Translations under genes and position numbers: made by a program
Shown here: positions 32,530-40,840 of the stretch, one piece after another
Numbering within the stretch: the first letter of the stretch is position 1
Layout: each line of letters opens with the position of its first letter
Notes under the pieces: model-generated
Databases searched by the model: none
What the model saw: only the letters and a program-made list of their open reading frames with translations
Told to the model about the DNA's origin: nothing
Assembly (NCBI RefSeq): GCF_024753215.1
Contig: NZ_JANUGV010000002.1
Location: forward strand, 744,001 to 808,000
DNA length: 64,000 bases
Origin: Massilia solisilvae
GTDB taxonomy: Bacteria; Pseudomonadota; Gammaproteobacteria; Burkholderiales; Burkholderiaceae_D
Direction: 5' to 3'

Positions 32530-33054
32530 TTATTGATACACGATGTCGGCGCGACGGTTTTCTGCCCAGGCAGCTTCGTCGTGACCTTGTGCCTTCGGCT
32601 TCTCTTTGCCCAGCGACACGGCTTCCATCTGGCCGTCAGCCACGCCCAGCGCGCCCATGGCCTTGCGCACGGCTTCGGCACGCTTCTGGCCCAGGGCCAG
32701 GTTGTACTCGGTGCCGCCGCGCTCGTCGGTGTTACCTTGGATCAGCACTTTGCGCTGGGTGTTCTTGGTCAGGTAGGCCGAGTGGTTCTGGACGACCGGC
32801 TTGCCGTCGTCACGCACGACGAACTTGTCGAAGTCGAAGTACACGCTGCGGTTCGCGAGCACGCCTTTCGGATCGTTCAGCGGGTCCACCACGTCCGGGG
32901 TCACCGGCTTGACTTCGCGGTTGTCCTGCTGGGCGACCGGTGCCGGTGCCGGGCTCTTGTCGACCACCGGGGTCTCGTTCAGTTTGGTCGAGCTGCAGGC
33001 GGACAGCAGGGCGGCCGCGCTCACGATGAAGGCTACACTCTTGATGTTGCGCAT
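32530..33054 (-). CDS. pal: Peptidoglycan-associated lipoprotein Pal
   Basis: A 174-residue outer-membrane lipoprotein. The lipobox LLSACSS gives the acylated cysteine at about residue 20. The OmpA-like domain (about 65-174) has the peptidoglycan-binding motif with NTDERGGTEYNLALGQKRAE, including the conserved Asp and Arg that bind diaminopimelate. It anchors the outer membrane to the wall and binds TolB. The start at 33054 has AGGAG upstream; an upstream ATG at 33087 would put a basic tail before the signal and is unlikely. Confidence 0.97.
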   Translation of the reverse strand: MRNIKSVAFIVSAAALLSACSSTKLNETPVVDKSPAPAPVAQQDNREVKPVTPDVVDPLNDPKGVLANRSVYFDFDKFVVRDDGKPVVQNHSAYLTKNTQRKVLIQGNTDERGGTEYNLALGQKRAEAVRKAMGALGVADGQMEAVSLGKEKPKAQGHDEAAWAENRRADIVYQ

Positions 33055-33102
33055 GTTTTTTCTCCTGGTTGTAAAAAAGGACTTCAAATCATTACTGCAT
33101 CA

Positions 33103-34368
33103 TTACTGCATGAAAGGACCCCAGGTGGGCTCCTTGATGTTTCCCGCTTGGGTGGTCAAACTCTGCTTCACCCGTCCATCGACCGAGACCACGGCAAGCG
33201 AGCGCTGCCCGCCGCTATGGGTCGCATACATGATGTACTTGCCGTTAGGCGAAAAACTCGGTTCCGAGGCGTCGTCCGCCAGACGCAGTTCCTGGCCCGA
33301 GGCCAGGTCCATTGCGTAGAGCGAGAAGGCGCCGTTGCGCTGCGAGATGAACGCCAGGGTTTTCCCGTCTGGCGAAATACGCGGGCTGATGTTGTAAGGA
33401 CCGTTGAAGGTCACGCGCGAGGCGTTGCCGCCGGATGCGCTCATCTTGTAGATCTGCGGGCCGCCGCTGCGGTCGCTCATGAAGTAGATGGTCTGGCCGT
33501 CGGCCGAGAAGCGCGCTTCGCTGTCGATCGCCGGGTTGTCGGTCACCCGGTGCAGGCCGCTGCCATCGGCATTGACCGTGTAGATTTCCGTGTTGCCGTC
33601 CTTGGACAGCGAGATCGCCAGCTTGCTGCCGTCCGGCGACCAGGCCGGCGACGAGTTGTTGCCCTTCTGGTTAGAGATCAGGCGGCGCTGCCCGGTGATC
33701 AGGTCTTGCATGTAGATGATCGGCTTCTTCTTCTCGTACGAGACGTAGGCGACCTTGGTGCCGTCCGGCGACCACGACGGGGAGATGATCGGTTCCGGCG
33801 ACATGAAGGCCACCTGCACGCCGGCGCCGTCCGAGTCGGCCACTTCGAGGCGGTAGCGGAATTTGTCGCGCGGGTTCTCGCCCACGTACGAGATGCGGGT
33901 GGCAAAGATGCCGCGCACGCCGGTCAGCTTTTCGTACACGTCGTCGGCGATGCGGTGCGCCTGCAGGCGCGTGCTGCGCGGTTGCACGGCGTCCGACAGC
34001 GACGAGATCTGGCCGGCCTTGATGGTGTCGAGCAGCTTGTAGCGCACCGCCAGGCGGCCGTCCGCCAGCTTTTGCACGCTGCCCACCACGACCGCGTCGG
34101 CGCCGCTGGCTTTCCAGGCGGAGTAGTCGATGCTGGCGGTTTCGGAGATGGCCTGGCGCGCGTCGATGACCTTGAACACGCCGCTGCGCTCCAGGTCCGC
34201 GCGGATCACGGCCGACACCTGTTCCGGCGCCACCGATTCGTCAGCGAACGCGGCCACCGCGACCGGGATCTGGTTGTTGGACACGCCGGCGATCTCGACG
34301 TGCAGCTGCGCCTGGGCCGTGCCCATCAGCAGCGTCGCGGAAAACAGCAGGTAGTGTAGTTTTTTCAT
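33103..34368 (-). CDS. tolB: Tol-Pal system beta-propeller protein TolB
   Basis: A 421-residue periplasmic protein. The signal peptide ends at GTAQAQ (about 21). The N-terminal TolA-binding domain covers about 25-160. A six-bladed propeller has WD40-like units such as SPSWSPDGTKVAYVSYE, SPAWSPDGSKLAISLS, SEARFSADGQTIYFMSDR and SPRISPDGKTLAFISQR. It shuttles between TolA and Pal during outer-membrane constriction. The start at 34368 has GAGG nearby; ATG 34377 is an alternative. It lies 48 bp before pal. Confidence 0.97.
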   Translation of the reverse strand: MKKLHYLLFSATLLMGTAQAQLHVEIAGVSNNQIPVAVAAFADESVAPEQVSAVIRADLERSGVFKVIDARQAISETASIDYSAWKASGADAVVVGSVQKLADGRLAVRYKLLDTIKAGQISSLSDAVQPRSTRLQAHRIADDVYEKLTGVRGIFATRISYVGENPRDKFRYRLEVADSDGAGVQVAFMSPEPIISPSWSPDGTKVAYVSYEKKKPIIYMQDLITGQRRLISNQKGNNSSPAWSPDGSKLAISLSKDGNTEIYTVNADGSGLHRVTDNPAIDSEARFSADGQTIYFMSDRSGGPQIYKMSASGGNASRVTFNGPYNISPRISPDGKTLAFISQRNGAFSLYAMDLASGQELRLADDASEPSFSPNGKYIMYATHSGGQRSLAVVSVDGRVKQSLTTQAGNIKEPTWGPFMQ

Positions 34369-34409
34369 GAGCCTCATTAATCAATGGTTGTGGTTCGACC
34401 TGGTGCCGT

Positions 34410-35351
34410 TCAGTCCTTCATTTGGAACGAGATTTCCAGTGAACGCTCTACCGTACCATCTTTCTTTTTAGGCAGTGGTGACGATTTGGAAATACCGCGC
34501 TCCACGGCGTCGTCGAATTCCGGCATCCCACTGCTCTTTACCTTTCTCACCGAGATGATCTCGCCCGTCGGCAGCTGCTCCACCTTGAACGTGACCGTCG
34601 GGTTGCCCGGCACGTCGGTGTTGCCGGCGTAGCTCGTCATGCTCTTGATCTTCGCCCTGAGCGCGGCCTCGTAGCCGGCGTCGCGCCGCGGCGCGGTCGC
34701 TTTCGCCGCCGTGCCGCTGGTGCCCGCGCCGGCCTGGGCCATCATGCGCGCCATGTCCTGCGCGCGCTGCTTGTCGAGCAGCGCCTTCTTCTGCGCTTCC
34801 GCCTTGGCCTTGGCCGCCTTCTCGGCTTTCTCGGCTTCCTTCTTCTTCAGTTCTTCAGCCTTCTTCTCGGCTTCCTTCCTGGCCGCCTCTTCCTTGGCCT
34901 TCTTGTCGGCTTCCTTCTTCGCCTCTTCCTTGGCCTTCTTGTCGGCCAGTTCCTTGGCCTTCAGCTCTTCGCGCTTCTTCTCTTCGGCGAGCTCCTTCTT
35001 GCGCAGCTCTTCCTTGCGCTTCTTCTCCTGCTCCAGCCGGATGTCCGGCGCGGGCGCCGGCGGCGCCGGCTGCTCGACCACCTTGGGGGCGGGAGCGGGT
35101 TCGGGCTGCGGCTCCGGCTCCGGTTCCGGCGCCTCGGCGGGCGGCGGGGGAGGGGGCGCGGCGGTCTGCACCTTCATGTCCCACACCTCGGCCTCGACTG
35201 CGGCCGGTTTGTTGTTCTGCCAGCTGATGCCCACCCACAAAAAGGTGAGCAGGAACGCGTGCACGGCCACGGCCAGCACGATCGCCGACCAGCGGCGCGG
35301 TTCCGGCGGCACCCGGTAGGGGCCGCTGCTCGCTTGCTTCATTGCTGACAT
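34410..35351 (-). CDS. tolA: Tol-Pal system protein TolA
   Basis: A 313-residue inner-membrane protein that spans the periplasm. One N-terminal helix lies at about 22-42 (AIVLAVAVHAFLLTFLWVG). A proline/glutamate stretch follows (about 65-95). A long Lys/Glu/Ala helix at about 100-200 is low-complexity and gives the obvious A/K/E repeats in the DNA. The C-terminal domain at about 225-313 has the usual Y-x-A-A-L-R-A-K-I and a TonB-like end (SSPLPKKKDGTVERSLEISF). It transmits energy from TolQR to the outer membrane. Confidence 0.96.
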   Translation of the reverse strand: MSAMKQASSGPYRVPPEPRRWSAIVLAVAVHAFLLTFLWVGISWQNNKPAAVEAEVWDMKVQTAAPPPPPPAEAPEPEPEPQPEPAPAPKVVEQPAPPAPAPDIRLEQEKKRKEELRKKELAEEKKREELKAKELADKKAKEEAKKEADKKAKEEAARKEAEKKAEELKKKEAEKAEKAAKAKAEAQKKALLDKQRAQDMARMMAQAGAGTSGTAAKATAPRRDAGYEAALRAKIKSMTSYAGNTDVPGNPTVTFKVEQLPTGEIISVRKVKSSGMPEFDDAVERGISKSSPLPKKKDGTVERSLEISFQMKD

Positions 35352-35361
35352 GGCTTGCCAA

Positions 35362-35793
35362 TCACTTCGTCGCCAGCCCCACCCGGTTGATGCCCATCTT
35401 CTTGGCTTCGGAAATGAGCTGGATGACGTCGTCGTACTTGCTGTCCTTGTCGCCCGCGATCAGCACCGGGTAATCGGGATGTTCCTCGTGCATGCTGCGC
35501 AGGCGGTCGATCACCGCGCTGCGGGTGGGCATGCGCGCCTGCGCGCTCGAATTCTTGCCCTGCACGCCGATCGTGATCTCGGCGTTCGGCTGGATCTGGA
35601 TCTGGATGTAGTCGTCCGGCGGCAGCGCCGACTTCTCGGCGGCCGGCAGGTTGATCACGCTCGGGTTGTTGGCCGGCGGCGTGACCATGAAAATGATGAG
35701 CAGCACCAGCATCACGTCGATGTACGGCACGACGTTGATTTCGGACTTGAACTTTCTGCGGCGTCCGCTGCGCAGGCTGCTGGAAAAGGCCAT
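35362..35793 (-). CDS. tolR: Tol-Pal system protein TolR
   Basis: About 143 residues, the same as E. coli TolR. A single N-terminal helix at about 20-40 carries the essential Asp (VVPYIDVMLVLLIIFMVT). The periplasmic ExbD/TolR domain follows. With TolQ it forms the proton-driven motor that energises TolA. The second ATG at 35793 was chosen for its GGAGA spacing; ATG 35799 is two codons upstream. It lies 10 bp before tolA. Confidence 0.95.
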   Translation of the reverse strand: MAFSSSLRSGRRRKFKSEINVVPYIDVMLVLLIIFMVTPPANNPSVINLPAAEKSALPPDDYIQIQIQPNAEITIGVQGKNSSAQARMPTRSAVIDRLRSMHEEHPDYPVLIAGDKDSKYDDVIQLISEAKKMGINRVGLATK

Positions 35794-35812
35794 CGTCATT
35801 CTCCGCTTTCGC

Positions 35813-36496
35813 TTAGCGCGACTGGCGCTGCAGGATGTTGGAGAACTCTTCGACGAAGCTCTCGAAGCGGATCGCGAGGCGGTCGATGTCGTGGGTGAAG
35901 CGGTTGTACGCCACCACCGCCGGAATCGCGGCGAACAGACCGATCGCGGTGGCGATCAGCGCCTCGGCAATGCCCGGCGCCACCGCCGCCAGCGTGGCTT
36001 GCTGCACGTTGGCCAGGCCGCGGAAGGCGTTCATGATGCCCCACACGGTACCGAGCAGGCCGATGTAGGGCGAGACCGAGCCGACCGAGGCCAGGAAGTT
36101 CAGGTGCGTGTCCAGGCCGTCCAGTTCGCGCTGGAAGGCGGCGCGCATGGCGCGGCGGGCGCCGTCGAGCACCGCGCCCATGTCCAGCGCGTCGCGCGAG
36201 GCTTGTTTGCCCTTGATGAATTCCCCCATGCCGGCTTCGAAGATGCGGGCCAGGGCGCCGCTCTGGTCGCGCTGGCTGCTGGCCATCTGGTGCAGGGTGT
36301 GCAGGTTGCCGCCGGCCCAGAAGCTGCGCTCGAACTGCTCGGTCTGGCGGCGCGCCGCACGGATCGCGAACAGCTTGCGGAAGATGTAGCTCCAGCTCGT
36401 CAGCGAAAGTGCGAACAGCAAGGCCATGATGATCTGCACGATCAGGTGCGCATTGCTGATCAGGGCGACGAAGGAAAGATCTTGCACAGCGTTCAT
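35813..36496 (-). CDS. tolQ: Tol-Pal system protein TolQ
   Basis: About 227 residues with three membrane helices (about 15-40, 130-155, 165-195), the MotA/TolQ/ExbB layout, including VSPYIGLLGTVWGIMNAF and PGIAEALIATAIGLFAAIPA with the conserved Thr. It forms the stator ring around TolR. The ATG at 36496 is preferred; a TTG at 36514 would add six residues. The gene lies 19 bp before tolR. Confidence 0.96.
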   Translation of the reverse strand: MNAVQDLSFVALISNAHLIVQIIMALLFALSLTSWSYIFRKLFAIRAARRQTEQFERSFWAGGNLHTLHQMASSQRDQSGALARIFEAGMGEFIKGKQASRDALDMGAVLDGARRAMRAAFQRELDGLDTHLNFLASVGSVSPYIGLLGTVWGIMNAFRGLANVQQATLAAVAPGIAEALIATAIGLFAAIPAVVAYNRFTHDIDRLAIRFESFVEEFSNILQRQSR

Positions 36497-36523
36497 CGGA
36501 ATGTATTCGGTCAAATATAATTG

Positions 36524-36940
36524 TCAGACGGCATGCATTTTAGCAGCGACTTCGTCTGGAAGGGAGCGGGGGCGCATGGTAGCCGCATCGACGCAGCCAA
36601 CTTTCACGTGCGCGGAGGTCAACAGCTGCTCGCCGCGCCAGGCCTGCTGGAAGAACTGGACCGTGGCCCGGCCGAGCTTGTGGATGGTGGTGGCGATACG
36701 GATTTCATCGTCCAGCCGCGCGGGCGCGTTGTAGTCGATGCTGGCGTGCTTGACGACGAAGGCGACGCCTTCCCGCGCGAGCAGTTCTTGCTGGCCAATA
36801 CCGGCAGCGCGCAGCCACTCGGTGCGCGCGCGTTCGAAAAACTTCAGGTAGTTCGCGTAAAACACGATGCCGCCGGCGTCCGTATCCTCGTAATACACAC
36901 GGACTGTCCAGTCAAAAACTGAAGGCATTTCATTTGCCAT
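36524..36940 (-). CDS. ybgC: Acyl-CoA thioesterase YbgC (Tol-Pal associated)
   Basis: A 138-residue hotdog-fold thioesterase. The active-site motif is YYEDTDAGGIVFYANYLKFFERART (first 20 at about 16-35; the catalytic Asp is in DTDAGG), followed by the usual helix. It hydrolyses short-chain or malonyl-type acyl-CoA and, in many bacteria, opens the tol-pal operon. Here it is the first gene, 27 bp before tolQ. Confidence 0.95.
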   Translation of the reverse strand: MANEMPSVFDWTVRVYYEDTDAGGIVFYANYLKFFERARTEWLRAAGIGQQELLAREGVAFVVKHASIDYNAPARLDDEIRIATTIHKLGRATVQFFQQAWRGEQLLTSAHVKVGCVDAATMRPRSLPDEVAAKMHAV

Positions 36941-37129
36941 AAGTGTAAGTGGGCAACATTTTACGCCATTTTGTGCAACTTATCGCAGGGAGGCGTACAT
37001 ATGGCCGCTCAATCGCCCGTGATGGCCTGTCGCGGGCTATCAAAACGGCAATAGTAGAAAGCAGATACTGCCGTTAAGCCAATGACTGTAACACTTTCTA
37101 ACGACTGCTGCCGTGGCTGTTACAAAAGC
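36941..37129. other. Promoter region upstream of the tol-pal operon
   Basis: Intergenic and AT-richer than its surroundings. It must hold the tol-pal promoter on the minus strand. No clear regulator site was recognised. Confidence 0.5.
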
Positions 37130-37161
37130 AAAACAATTCCGGCGACCGGCGGAATTGTTTT
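37130..37161. terminator. Bidirectional terminator downstream of the SDR gene
   Basis: AAAACAATTCCG pairs perfectly with CGGAATTGTTTT around an 8-base loop, giving a 12-bp stem whose arms end in A- and T-runs. On the minus strand it ends transcription of the SDR gene, after the REP-type element. Confidence 0.75.
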
Positions 37162-37162
37162 G

Positions 37163-37240
37163 CCCCCGCGCAGGCGGGGGCCCATGCTGACTTCCCGAAG
37201 TCGGACGCGGTCTATGGGTCCCCGCCTGCGCGGGGACGAC
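37163..37240. repeat. REP-type paired palindrome, copy 1
   Basis: Left arm CCCCCGCGCAGGCGGGGGCCCAT and right arm ATGGGTCCCCGCCTGCGCGG (first 20 bases shown) are inverted around a short spacer. Similar paired GTCGTCCC-type hairpins lie at 47491-47590 and 62004-62073, each in an intergenic space. Confidence 0.75.
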
Positions 37241-37253
37241 GGCACTGGCGCGG

Positions 37254-38003
37254 TTAGCCCCGGCGCTTGATGTTGAACGGCGCGAAACCCTGGCAGGTCG
37301 GCATCATCTCGATGCTGTTGATGTTGACGTGCGGCGGCAGCGTCGCCACCCAGTAGGCGGCCTCGGCGATGTCCTGCGCCGTCAGCGGCGTGGTGCCTTC
37401 GTACACTTTGGCGGCCAGCGCGTCGTCGCCCTTGAAGCGCACGTTCGAAAATTCGGTGCCGCCGCACAGGCCCGGCGCCAGGTTGGTGGCGCGCACGCCG
37501 GTGCCGGCCAGGTCGGCGCGCAGGTTCAGCGTGAACTGGTCCACGAAGGCCTTGGTCGCGCCATACACATTGCCGCCCGGGTAGGGGTAGGCGCCGGCCA
37601 CCGAACCCAGGTTGATGACCAGCCCGCTGCCGCGCTCGACCATGGCCGGCAGGACGGCGCGGGTCATCGTCACCAGGCCCTTGCAGTTGGTGTCGATCAT
37701 CGTGTCCCAGTCCTCCAGCGGCACCTGGTGCGCGGGCAGGGTGTTCAGCGCCAGGCCGGCGTTGTTGATGAGCACGTCGATCTGGCGCCACGATTGCGGC
37801 AGCATCGACAGCGCCTCGTCGATCGATTCCTTGTCCGACACATCCATCTCGAGCGGCAGGGCGTTGTCGCCCAGTTCGGCGGCCAGGGCCTTGAGCCGGT
37901 CCATGCGGCGCGCGGCCAGCACGACCTGGTGCCCGTTCCGGACGAAGGTGCGCGCCATTTCGGCGCCAAAGCCGGCCGAGGCGCCGGTGATGAAAACGAT
38001 CAT
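37254..38003 (-). CDS. SDR family oxidoreductase (YdfG-like)
   Basis: A 249-residue classical SDR. The cofactor motif is TGASAGFG (about 6-13), NNAG is at about 83, the serine lies in LGSVAG (about 136), and YxxxK is VYGATKAF (about 149-153). RRMDRL after the second strand suggests NADP preference. YdfG-type enzymes oxidise L-allo-threonine, serine or 3-hydroxy acids and reduce malonic semialdehyde. The end (SIEMMPTCQGFAPFNIKR) is typical of YdfG. The ATG at 38003 has AAGGA upstream. It is monocistronic, with its own terminator. Confidence 0.9.
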   Translation of the reverse strand: MIVFITGASAGFGAEMARTFVRNGHQVVLAARRMDRLKALAAELGDNALPLEMDVSDKESIDEALSMLPQSWRQIDVLINNAGLALNTLPAHQVPLEDWDTMIDTNCKGLVTMTRAVLPAMVERGSGLVINLGSVAGAYPYPGGNVYGATKAFVDQFTLNLRADLAGTGVRATNLAPGLCGGTEFSNVRFKGDDALAAKVYEGTTPLTAQDIAEAAYWVATLPPHVNINSIEMMPTCQGFAPFNIKRRG

Positions 38004-38085
38004 GGTCAAATCCTTAAGAACGCGAAAGCTGCAAGATTGTAGCCCAAACAGCCGGCCGGGGCGGCGGGCGGCCCATCCGGTTTCC

Positions 38086-38114
38086 TTGCCCTAACTGGGC
38101 ACTTAACTTACAAT
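38086..38114 (+). promoter_or_regulatory. Sigma-70 promoter of the glyA leader
   Basis: TTGCCC and TACAAT are separated by 17 bp. The -10 box ends 16 bp before the first paired bases of the riboswitch. Confidence 0.7.
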
Positions 38115-38129
38115 CCAGACTCCATTACC

Positions 38130-38236
38130 GTCTCACGTAACTGGCGAAAAAACCGCGCAGGATCATTGGCCGCGCGGCGGAAGGTGGACACCACCGGGGA
38201 ACGTGAGACGACGTCAGCCGTTCGCCTGGGCAGCCA
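38130..38236 (+). ncRNA. ZTP (pfl) riboswitch in the glyA leader
   Basis: The closing stem GTCTCACGT pairs with ACGTGAGAC (38201-38209). The conserved ACTGGCG follows the 5' strand, GGTGGACACCACCGGGGA precedes the 3' strand, and the second conserved domain GCCGTTCGCCTGGGCAGCC is at 38217-38235. These are the hallmark segments of the ZTP riboswitch, which senses ZMP/ZTP when 10-formyl-THF is short and controls glyA, folD and purH. A GGCAGCC/GGCTGCC hairpin (38229-38267) followed by TTGTTT shares bases with the aptamer, so control by termination is likely. Confidence 0.88.
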
Positions 38237-38341
38237 CACCGGTGCTTTTACAGCATCGCGGGCTGCCTTGTTTCATTCCCGGCTCCCGCATCCTGGCGAA
38301 ACCGCCGGTGCCTGGTTTCACATCGATTGGAGTATTTTTTC

Positions 38342-39589
38342 ATGTTTGCAAAAGATCACACGCTCGCCAAAGTCGACCCGGAACTGTGGGACGCCATCCA
38401 GAAGGAAAACCAGCGCCAGCAAGACCACATCGAACTGATCGCGTCCGAGAACTACACCTCGCCGGCCGTGATGCAGGCCCAGGGCTCGCAGCTGACCAAT
38501 AAATACGCCGAAGGCTACCCGGGCAAGCGCTACTACGGCGGCTGCGAATACGTGGACATCGCCGAGCAGCTGGCGATCGACCGTGTCAAGGAGCTGTTCG
38601 GCGCCGAGGCCGCCAACGTGCAGCCGAACTCGGGCTCGCAGGCCAACCAGGGCGTGTTCTTCGCCATGCTCAAGCCGGGCGACACCATCATGGGCATGTC
38701 GCTGGCAGAAGGCGGCCACCTGACCCACGGCATGGCGCTGAACATGTCGGGCAAATGGTTCAACGTGATCTCGTACGGCCTGACCGAGCAGGAAGACATC
38801 GACTACGAGCAGATGGAACGCCTGGCCCGGGAGCACAAGCCCAAGCTGATCATCGCCGGCGCATCGGCGTTCGCGCTGCGCATCGACTTCGAGCGCTTCG
38901 CCCGCGTGGCCAAGGAAGTCGGCGCCTACTTCATGGTGGACATGGCCCACTACGCCGGCCTGATCGCCGCCGGCGAGTACCCGAACCCGGTGCCGCACGC
39001 CGACTTCGTGACCTCGACCACCCACAAATCGCTGCGCGGCCCGCGCGGCGGCATCATCCTGATGAAGGCCGAACACGAGAAGGCCATCAACTCGGCGATC
39101 TTCCCGGGCATCCAGGGTGGCCCGCTGATGCACGTGATCGCCGGTAAAGCGGTCGCGTTCAAGGAAGCGCTGTCGCCGGAATTCAAGGAGTACCAGAAGC
39201 AGGTGGTGAAGAACGCCAAGGCGCTGGCCGATACCCTGACGGCGCGCGGCCTGCGCATCGTCTCGGGCCGTACCGAGTCGCACGTGATGCTGGTGGACCT
39301 GCGTTCCAAGGGCCTGACCGGCAAGGAAGCCGAGGCGATCCTGGGCCAGGCGCACATGACCTGCAATAAGAACGGCATCCCGAACGACCCGCAAAAGCCG
39401 TTCGTCACCTCGGGCATCCGCCTGGGCAGCCCGGCGTTCACCACCCGCGGCTTCAAGGAAGAAGATGCGGTCCAGGTCGGCAACCTGATCGCCGACGTGC
39501 TCGACAACCCGCACGACGCCGCCACCATCGAGCGCGTGAAGGCGGAAGTGAAGAAGCTGACCGACAAGTACCCGGTGTACGCTTCCTAA
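38342..39589 (+). CDS. glyA: Serine hydroxymethyltransferase GlyA
   Basis: A 415-residue PLP enzyme that interconverts serine and glycine with tetrahydrofolate, the main source of one-carbon units. Motifs: [20 protein letters not shown] (about 31-50), [22 protein letters not shown], and the PLP lysine in [15 protein letters not shown] (about 229). The length is normal. The ATG at 38342 has GGAG upstream; an in-frame ATG at 38327 is not needed. It is controlled by the ZTP riboswitch in its leader. Confidence 0.98.
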   Translation: MFAKDHTLAKVDPELWDAIQKENQRQQDHIELIASENYTSPAVMQAQGSQLTNKYAEGYPGKRYYGGCEYVDIAEQLAIDRVKELFGAEAANVQPNSGSQANQGVFFAMLKPGDTIMGMSLAEGGHLTHGMALNMSGKWFNVISYGLTEQEDIDYEQMERLAREHKPKLIIAGASAFALRIDFERFARVAKEVGAYFMVDMAHYAGLIAAGEYPNPVPHADFVTSTTHKSLRGPRGGIILMKAEHEKAINSAIFPGIQGGPLMHVIAGKAVAFKEALSPEFKEYQKQVVKNAKALADTLTARGLRIVSGRTESHVMLVDLRSKGLTGKEAEAILGQAHMTCNKNGIPNDPQKPFVTSGIRLGSPAFTTRGFKEEDAVQVGNLIADVLDNPHDAATIERVKAEVKKLTDKYPVYAS

Positions 39590-39595
39590 CCCTTT

Positions 39596-39618
39596 GGGCC
39601 GCGCTGCTTGCGCGGCCC
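39596..39618 (+). terminator. Hairpin between glyA and nrdR
   Basis: A perfect 9-bp stem, GGGCCGCGC with GCGCGGCCC around a 5-base loop, followed only by GCTTTGC. It is a weak terminator or an mRNA-stabilising hairpin, so nrdR may be co-transcribed with glyA. Confidence 0.5.
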
Positions 39619-39638
39619 GCTTTGCATCATCCGGCGCC

Positions 39639-40097
39639 ATGAAATGTCCTTTCTGCCAGCATGACGACACCCAGGTCCTCGATACGCGGATATCGGAGGA
39701 GGGCGATTCCATCCGGCGCCGGCGCCGCTGCACGCATTGCGACAAGCGATTCACCACCTACGAGCGGGTCGAGCTGTCGATGCCGATCATCGTCAAGAAG
39801 AACGGCACGCGCTCGGAATTCGAATCGTCCAAGCTGCGCGGCAGCCTGATGCTGGCGCTGCGCAAGCGCCCGGTGTCGGCCGCGGCAATCGATGCGGCCA
39901 TCGCGTCGATCGAAGAGAAGCTCCTCAACAGCGGGCAGCGCGAAGTCGATTCCGGCTACGTGGGCGAGCTGGTCATGCAGGAGCTCAAGCGGCTCGACAA
40001 GATCGCCTACATCCGGTTCGCATCGGTGTACAAGAATTTCGAAGACCTGGCCGAGTTCCAGGAAGCGATTGCCGAAGTGGGGCATCCGAAGAAGTAG
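39639..40097 (+). CDS. nrdR: Transcriptional repressor NrdR
   Basis: A 152-residue repressor of ribonucleotide reductase genes. The N-terminal zinc ribbon has two C-x2-C pairs (CPFCQHDD and CTHCDKRF), followed by the ATP-cone (about 49-135) with KKNGTRSEF and the end [18 protein letters not shown]. It senses ATP/dATP balance and binds NrdR boxes. The ATG at 39639 gives the canonical MKCPFC start. It is commonly found next to glyA in this group. Confidence 0.97.
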   Translation: MKCPFCQHDDTQVLDTRISEEGDSIRRRRRCTHCDKRFTTYERVELSMPIIVKKNGTRSEFESSKLRGSLMLALRKRPVSAAAIDAAIASIEEKLLNSGQREVDSGYVGELVMQELKRLDKIAYIRFASVYKNFEDLAEFQEAIAEVGHPKK

Positions 40098-40212
40098 GGT
40101 GGGCAGATTCTGCCCACGCGTTCAGCCAGCGCCTGAGTGTCCGCTGAACTCCCAAGCACCCACCCGGATCCGGCACCGCCTGAACGCGTGGGCGGGGGAC
40201 CCGCCCACCTAC
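40094..40212. repeat. Paired GTGGGC repeat downstream of nrdR
   Basis: Two ~32-bp arms, 40094-40125 and 40180-40212, are inverted copies of each other. Each begins or ends with GTAGG-TGGGC and contains its own small palindrome, and they meet the spacer at CGCGTTCAG. The left arm starts inside the nrdR stop. The single palindrome at 12887-12914 belongs to the same family. Confidence 0.7.
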
Positions 40213-40303
40213 GATCCACCGCACGCTTGAGCCAACTCATCCCTGCCTGACCCGCGCCTGCTAACTTCTCAGCTCACGTTTTTGACGTCTGCGGAGGTGC
40301 CCG

Positions 40304-40840
40304 GTGCGCGCTTGGTCGGCTGGTGGATTCACGCTTGTGGAAGTGCTGGTGGCGCTGTTCGTGCTGTCGGTCGGGATCATCGGCGCGGCCGCCACGCAGT
40401 CGAAGGCACACGCGGCAGCCCGCCAGCTGGCCCTGAGCGCGGCCGCGGTGCAACTGGCTTCATCGCTCGCCGAACGCATGCGCGCCAATCCCGTCGCCAT
40501 GGCAGCGCCTGACGGCGCCAACCCTTATCTCCAGCTTGACTACGACAGCACCGCCGGAGCGCCGCCAACCCCGGTTTCGTGCTACGGCGACGACTGCGCG
40601 CCCGCGGCGCTGGCCGCGTTCGATGTGTACGAAACCAGCCGCCTGCTCCACGACGGCTTCCCCCAGGGGCGCCTGCGCGTGTGCCGGGACGCGGCGCCGT
40701 GGGACGCCGCGGCCGACCGGCTGTCGTGGGATTGTGCCGCAGGCCCAGGGGCGCCCATCGTCATCAAGATCGGCTGGCGCGGGGCAGAGGGCGACGGGCA
40801 GGCGAGCGCGTTTGCGCTGACTGCTGGCGGGAGCTTGTGA
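40304..40840 (+). CDS. pilV: Type IV pilus minor pilin PilV-like
   Basis: A 178-residue prepilin. The short basic leader ends G|GFTLVEV, with the Glu at +5, then a hydrophobic helix (about 10-32). The globular part has cysteines (VSCYGDDC, VCRDA, WDCAAG) likely to pair. The GTG start at 40304 has GGAGG before it. PilV-type proteins prime pilus assembly together with PilW, PilX, PilE and FimU. The stop shares one base with the next start. It is the first gene of a five-gene cluster. Confidence 0.85.
   Translation: MRAWSAGGFTLVEVLVALFVLSVGIIGAAATQSKAHAAARQLALSAAAVQLASSLAERMRANPVAMAAPDGANPYLQLDYDSTAGAPPTPVSCYGDDCAPAALAAFDVYETSRLLHDGFPQGRLRVCRDAAPWDAAADRLSWDCAAGPGAPIVIKIGWRGAEGDGQASAFALTAGGSL

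Noticed and set aside
34800-35050. Apparent tandem repeat of TTCTT/CCTTG-type units
   Set aside because: This is simply the Lys/Glu/Ala-rich helix of TolA read at DNA level.
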